A stretch of DNA of 64,000 bases from Streptomyces sp. Tu 3180 (lineage in GTDB: Bacteria > Actinomycetota > Actinomycetes > Streptomycetales > Streptomycetaceae): positions 4,132,001 to 4,196,000 of the forward strand of contig NZ_WOXS01000002.1 of NCBI RefSeq assembly GCF_009852415.1, read 5' to 3'. Positions 59,918-64,000 of the stretch are shown here, one piece after another. Every line of letters starts with the position of its first letter. Positions within the stretch are counted from its first letter, which is position 1. The notes beneath the pieces are model-generated. The model was not told the DNA's origin, made no database searches, and saw only the letters and a program-made list of their open reading frames with translations. The position numbers were made by a program, and so were the translations under genes.

Positions 59918-59951
59918 GCGGGGGCATGTTTCACGTGAAACATGCCCCCGC
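59918..59951. terminator. Perfect 34-bp palindrome: second parS plus terminator
   Basis: Contains TGTTTCACGTGAAACA (59927-59942) flanked by GCGGGGGCA-type arms. It lies 11 bases after the first palindrome and ten bases before the stop of the convergent CCA gene. The two parS centres are 43 bases apart. Confidence 0.9.
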
Positions 59952-59960
59952 TCTCCACGC

Positions 59961-61403
59961 TCAGCCCTGCTGTCCGGCCCACCACTCCTTGAGCGCCGCG
60001 ACTGCCGCATCGTGCTCCATCGGGCCGTTCTCCAGACGGAGCTCCAGCATCTGCTTGTACGCCTGCCCGACGGCCGGCCCCGGCTTGATCCCCAGGATCT
60101 CCATGATCTGGTTGCCGTCGAGGTCCGGGCGGATGGCGTCCAGCTCCTCCTGCTCCTGGAGCTTGGCGATCCGCTCCTCCAAGCCGTCATAGGCACGCGA
60201 GAGGGCGGCAGCCTTGCGCCGGTTCCGTGTGGTGCAGTCCGAACGGGTCAGCTTGTGGAGCCGATCGAGGAGCGGCCCCGCATCGCGGACGTAGCGGCGG
60301 ACGGCGGAGTCCGTCCACTCTCCCGTGCCGTAGCCGTGGAAGCGCAGGTGGAGCTCGACGAGACGGGAGACGTCCTTCACGAGCTCGTTGGAGTACTTGA
60401 GCGCCGTCATGCGCTTCTTCGTCATCTTCGCCCCGACCACTTCGTGGTGGTGGAACGAGACACGACCGTCCTTCTCGAAGCGGCGCGTGCGGGGCTTGCC
60501 GATGTCGTGCAGCAGGGCCGCCAGGCGAAGGGTCAGATCGGGACCGTCGTCCTCCAGGGCCATCGCCTGCTCCAAGACGATCAGCGTGTGGTCGTAGACG
60601 TCCTTGTGCCGGTGGTGCTCGTCACGTTCCAGGCGCAGGGCCGGCAGCTCCGGCAGTACATACCGGGCGAGCCCGGTGTCCACGAGCAGCGACAGTCCCT
60701 TGCGGGGATGCTCGGACAGGATCAGCTTGTTCAGCTCGTCCCGCACGCGCTCGGCGGAGACGATCTCGATACGCCCGGCCATCTCCGTCATCGCCGCCAC
60801 GACCTCGGGCGCCACCTCGAAGTCGAGCTGGGCGGCGAAGCGCGCGGCCCGCATCATCCGCAGCGGGTCGTCGGAGAAGGACTCCTCGGGGGTGCCCGGA
60901 GTGCGCAGCACACGCGCCGCGAGGTCGCCGAGACCACCGTGCGGATCGATGAACCGCTTCTCCGGGAGCGCGACGGCCATCGCGTTCACGGTGAAGTCAC
61001 GGCGGACGAGGTCCTCGTCGATGGAGTCGCCGTACGACACCTCCGGCTTGCGCGAAGTGCGGTCGTACGCCTCCGACCGGTAGGTGGTCACCTCGATCTG
61101 GTAGCCGCCCTTCTGCGCGCCGACCGTCCCGAAGGCGATCCCGACCTCCCAGACGGCGTCCGCCCAGGGACGCACGATCTTCAGCACGTCCTGCGGACGG
61201 GCATCGGTCGTGAAGTCCAGGTCGTTGCCGAGACGGCCGAGCAGTGCGTCCCGCACCGAACCGCCGACCAGGGCAAGTGAGAACCCGGCCTCCTGGAAGC
61301 GGCGGGCGAGGTCGTCGGCGACAGGGGCGACCCGCAGCAGTTCACTCACCGCGCGGTCCTGCACCTGGCTCAGGGCACTGGTTTCTTCGTTGGCGTTCGG
61401 CAC
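59961..61403 (-). CDS. CCA tRNA nucleotidyltransferase
   Basis: 480 residues from the GTG at 61403 (longer frames extend to 61592). Class II nucleotidyltransferase: GGSVRDALLGRLGNDLDF (GG...DxD metal motif), RRDFTVNAMA, then an HD domain with LLHDIGKPRTRR. It adds or repairs the CCA end of tRNAs, which fits a genome whose tRNA-Ser at 1469 lacks an encoded CCA. The HD domain suggests additional phosphohydrolase activity. Confidence 0.95.
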   Translation of the reverse strand: MPNANEETSALSQVQDRAVSELLRVAPVADDLARRFQEAGFSLALVGGSVRDALLGRLGNDLDFTTDARPQDVLKIVRPWADAVWEVGIAFGTVGAQKGGYQIEVTTYRSEAYDRTSRKPEVSYGDSIDEDLVRRDFTVNAMAVALPEKRFIDPHGGLGDLAARVLRTPGTPEESFSDDPLRMMRAARFAAQLDFEVAPEVVAAMTEMAGRIEIVSAERVRDELNKLILSEHPRKGLSLLVDTGLARYVLPELPALRLERDEHHRHKDVYDHTLIVLEQAMALEDDGPDLTLRLAALLHDIGKPRTRRFEKDGRVSFHHHEVVGAKMTKKRMTALKYSNELVKDVSRLVELHLRFHGYGTGEWTDSAVRRYVRDAGPLLDRLHKLTRSDCTTRNRRKAAALSRAYDGLEERIAKLQEQEELDAIRPDLDGNQIMEILGIKPGPAVGQAYKQMLELRLENGPMEHDAAVAALKEWWAGQQG

Positions 61404-61658
61404 AACAGAAGAGGGTACGTGGCGCGGGCGGCCGGAAGCTCCCCCATTCCGTGCCCGCGGCCACCCGCCGATACCCGCACAAGGCCTGCCCTTGAGACGT
61501 GGGGACGCACTCCTCTCCATACGGACACATACAGGACGGGCCGGCTCCGTCCTCGATCTTGCGGAACGGTCCGCGGCACTTCCCCTCGGCAAGCATCGTT
61601 ACCATGCGTGGACGCACATTCCGACGACCACTGACGACGACGAGGGACGGGCGAGCGC

Positions 61659-64000
61659 GTGGCCGAGGCGGCAGACTTCCAGGGGACCCCTCCCTCACCT
61701 GCCCTCCGTCGGCTGCGACGCGCCGGGGCACTGCTCGCCGGAGCGCCCCTGCTGGCCGGGCTCCTCCAGCTGCCCGCCGCGCCCCCCGCGGACGCCGCCG
61801 GACAGGACGCACCACGGGCCGCCTCCGGCGCGGGACCGGTCTCCGTCTCCGTGGACTCGCTCACTCCCAGCGCCCCCACCGAGGGGGACACCGTCACCGT
61901 GTCCGGCACGGTGACCAACAAGGGGAAGCAGACGGTCACCGACGCCCACGTCGGCCTGCGCGTGGGTCCGCTGCTGAACACCCGCTCGGGGATCGACAGC
62001 GTCGCCCGGAACAGCGGCGACGTCCGGAACGTCGTCGGCCCGGAGGTCGGCGGCAAGTACTCCGAGAAGTTCTCCAGGCTCACTCCGGGCGTCTCTCGGC
62101 CCTTCAGCATCTCCGTCCCGGTCAACGCGCTGGACCTCGGGGAGGACGGCGTCTACCAGCTGGCCGTGTCGCTCTCCGGGCAGACCTCCGCGCAGCCCTG
62201 GGAGCAGACTCTCGGCGTCCAGCGGACCTTCCTCCCGTGGCAGCCCGAGGAAGCCGGCACGCGGACGAAGACGACCTTTCTGTGGCCGCTGGTCTCCACG
62301 TCCCACATGACGGCGGAGACGGATTCGGACGAGCAGCAGACGCCGGTCTTCCGCGACGACGACCTCGCCGAGGAGATCGCCCCGGGCGGTCGGCTGGACC
62401 GCATGGTGGCGCTGGGCGAGAGCCTCGACGTCACCTGGGTGATCGATCCGGACCTGCTGGCGTCCGTCGATGCGATGACCGAGAGGTACGAGGTCCAGGG
62501 AGAGGGTGAGGAGAACACGGTCGGCAGCCACCAGGAGGTCGCCGACCGGTGGCTCGCCGAGGTGCAGCAGGCGGTGGCGGACGAGGAGGTCGTCGCCCTG
62601 CCGTTCGGCGACCCCGACCTGGCCTCCCTCGCCCACAACGGCACCGCCGTCACCGGCTCACTGAGCCACCTCAAGGAGGCCACCGACGTCGCCGCGGACA
62701 CGGTGGAGTCGATCCTTCACGTGAAACCCACCACGGACTTCGCCTGGCCCGTGGACGGTGCGGTCGACCCCTCCATCGTCAAGGTCGCCACGTCCGCCGG
62801 CGCCGACAAGGTGATCGCCCGCAGCGACACCTTCGAGGAGACCGACGGCCTGTCGTACACGCCCTCCGCGCCCCGCCCCATCGGTGGCGGCACCACGGCC
62901 GTCGTGGCGGACGCCCGGCTGTCCACGGCGTTCCAGGGCGACATGACCAAGGCCTCCACGTCCACGCAAGCGGTGCAGCGGTTCCTGGCCCAGAGCCTGA
63001 CGCTCGGCCTCCAGACCGACAAGCAGCGCAGCGTCGTCGTCGCCCCGCAGCGCACACCGTCCGCGAGTCAGGCCCAGACGATGGCCGAGGCGCTGACCGT
63101 CCTCCAGGAGGGGACCTGGTCCGAGTCCCAGGACCTGGCGGCGGCCGCGAGGACCAAGCCGGATCCCGCCGCCGCCACCAAGGTTCCCCCGGCCTCCGCG
63201 TACCCCTCCTCGCTGCGCAGGCACGAGCTGCCGCGGTCGACGTTCGAGCAGATCGCGAGGACGCAGGACAAGCTCGACAAGTTCAAGGTGATCCTCTCCG
63301 ACCAGTCCCGGGTGGTGACCCCGTTCGGACGCGCCCTGAACCGGGCGATGTCCGTGTCCTGGCGGAACCGGGAGACCGATGCGGCGATCTACCGGAGCGG
63401 TGTCGAGTCGTACCTCGACACGCTCATCGGCCAGGTGAAGCTCATCGACAAGTCGGAGACGAAGCTCTCCGGCCGCAGCGCCACGATCCCCGTGACGGTC
63501 CAGAACAACCTGGTGCAGGGCGTCGAGCACCTGGTGCTGCGGCTCACCTCGACCAATCCGACCCGTCTCGAGATCGGCGGGGACTCCTACGAGGAGCAGC
63601 CCATCGCCGTCTCCGGCGGGCACAGCCAGTCGGTGAAGTTCACCACGTCCGCCAACGCCAACGGCCGGGCGACGGTGGTCGCCCAGCTGTACACCCAGGA
63701 CGGACAGAAGTACGGTGCCCCCGTCACCTTCGACGTGAAGGTCACCGAGATCACCGCCACGGTGATGCTGGTCATCGGCGGCGGTGTCCTGCTGCTCGTC
63801 CTCGCCGGCTTCCGGATGTACACGCAGCGCAAGCGCGCCGCGGCCCGCGAGGCGGAGGAGCGGAACGACGAGGCGGGCGAGGACGCCGACGGCCCGCAGA
63901 ACCCCGAGGCCCCCGCCGCGCGTCTCACCGAGGAGTCCGAGGCAGGCGCACGGGCAGACGCCCCGGAGCAGCCGAGTGACCCGGCACCGGACACCGCACC
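61659..64000 (+). CDS. Large secreted/membrane protein (DUF6049 family), 3' truncated
   Basis: Open from the GTG at 61659 to the window end, about 780 residues. An in-frame stop at 61632 fixes the start. An N-terminal signal sequence (ALLAGAPLLAGLLQLPAAPP) is followed by a mixed beta domain (TPSAPTEGDTVTVSGTVTNKGK, Ig-like). A long middle region with two short repeated motifs (DVTWVIDPDLL, GDPDLASL) follows, then another beta domain and a transmembrane helix near residue 710 (TVMLVIGGGVLLLVLAGF), and an acidic tail. Family of unknown function in actinobacteria; in Streptomyces it precedes the MviN/lipid II flippase gene, so a role in wall assembly is likely. Confidence 0.88.
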   Translation, partial: MAEAADFQGTPPSPALRRLRRAGALLAGAPLLAGLLQLPAAPPADAAGQDAPRAASGAGPVSVSVDSLTPSAPTEGDTVTVSGTVTNKGKQTVTDAHVGLRVGPLLNTRSGIDSVARNSGDVRNVVGPEVGGKYSEKFSRLTPGVSRPFSISVPVNALDLGEDGVYQLAVSLSGQTSAQPWEQTLGVQRTFLPWQPEEAGTRTKTTFLWPLVSTSHMTAETDSDEQQTPVFRDDDLAEEIAPGGRLDRMVALGESLDVTWVIDPDLLASVDAMTERYEVQGEGEENTVGSHQEVADRWLAEVQQAVADEEVVALPFGDPDLASLAHNGTAVTGSLSHLKEATDVAADTVESILHVKPTTDFAWPVDGAVDPSIVKVATSAGADKVIARSDTFEETDGLSYTPSAPRPIGGGTTAVVADARLSTAFQGDMTKASTSTQAVQRFLAQSLTLGLQTDKQRSVVVAPQRTPSASQAQTMAEALTVLQEGTWSESQDLAAAARTKPDPAAATKVPPASAYPSSLRRHELPRSTFEQIARTQDKLDKFKVILSDQSRVVTPFGRALNRAMSVSWRNRETDAAIYRSGVESYLDTLIGQVKLIDKSETKLSGRSATIPVTVQNNLVQGVEHLVLRLTSTNPTRLEIGGDSYEEQPIAVSGGHSQSVKFTTSANANGRATVVAQLYTQDGQKYGAPVTFDVKVTEITATVMLVIGGGVLLLVLAGFRMYTQRKRAAAREAEERNDEAGEDADGPQNPEAPAARLTEESEAGARADAPEQPSDPAPDTA
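62713..62728. promoter_or_regulatory. Degenerate parS inside the DUF6049 gene
   Basis: TCCTTCACGTGAAACC: right half and centre match parS, left half has two core mismatches. It is in coding sequence (reads SILHVKP) and may be a chance occurrence. Confidence 0.35.

Noticed and set aside
62713..62728. Functional parS in the DUF6049 gene
   Set aside because: Two core mismatches in one half; kept only as a weak site.

Overview
The window is a contiguous stretch of very high-GC actinobacterial chromosome. It is almost certainly Streptomyces: there are ssgA and ssgR sporulation genes, a fused cydCD, GTG and TTG starts, strong third-position GC bias, and many copies of the Streptomyces ParB site GTTTCACGTGAAAC. 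Gene order closely follows the core region left of oriC as I remember it from S. coelicolor (serS at one end; dnaB, ssb, inositol-phosphate synthase and CCA transferase at the other). The right end is therefore probably only about 10-15 kb from parAB and oriC. I see no prophage, insertion sequence, CRISPR array or secondary-metabolite cluster.

Layout. 1-5.3 kb: 3' end of serS, a HAD phosphatase, a class II tRNA-Ser, and two tandem ABC exporter pairs. 5.5-11.6 kb: a hydrolase-SDR fusion, a four-box DnaA cluster, KptA, an F420-type oxidoreductase, a second HAD phosphatase and an M23 peptidase. 11.8-18 kb: the cytochrome bd operon cydA-cydB-cydCD behind a perfect Rex operator. 18-27 kb: hisC-like aminotransferase, LacI regulator, metallophosphoesterase, membrane protein, TerD-vWA protein, membrane-anchored Nudix-like protein, and a phosphotransferase. 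27.3-29.3 kb: thiC behind a TPP riboswitch with an unusually long variable insert. 29.4-35.3 kb: a YibE/F protein, ssgA and ssgR, small membrane and cupin genes, and a translationally coupled trio (holin-like, LMW-PTP, cystathionine gamma-lyase). 35.5-43.1 kb: LysR, Nudix, HAD, GNATs, GlcG-like, MFS with MarR, and a serine hydrolase. 43.1-48.3 kb: replication and ribosome core (dnaB; rpsF-ssb-rpsR-rplI) with a MATE exporter whose promoter carries a DnaA box. 48.5-64 kb: cell-envelope genes (FemX-like, alanine-racemase-like, GT87, class A PBP), PadR, inositol-phosphate synthase, MFS, a small membrane protein, CCA transferase, and a DUF6049 protein running off the end.

The main non-coding theme is chromosome maintenance. 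There are six perfect parS sites, three copies of a single-base variant and weaker copies. Some lie inside terminator hairpins, one overlaps the cydCD start codon, and one lies inside the thiC riboswitch insert. Two intergenic DnaA-box clusters (7.4 kb and 44.8-45.0 kb) could act as DnaA-binding reservoirs or regulatory sites outside oriC. Most convergent gene pairs are separated by strong perfect hairpins.
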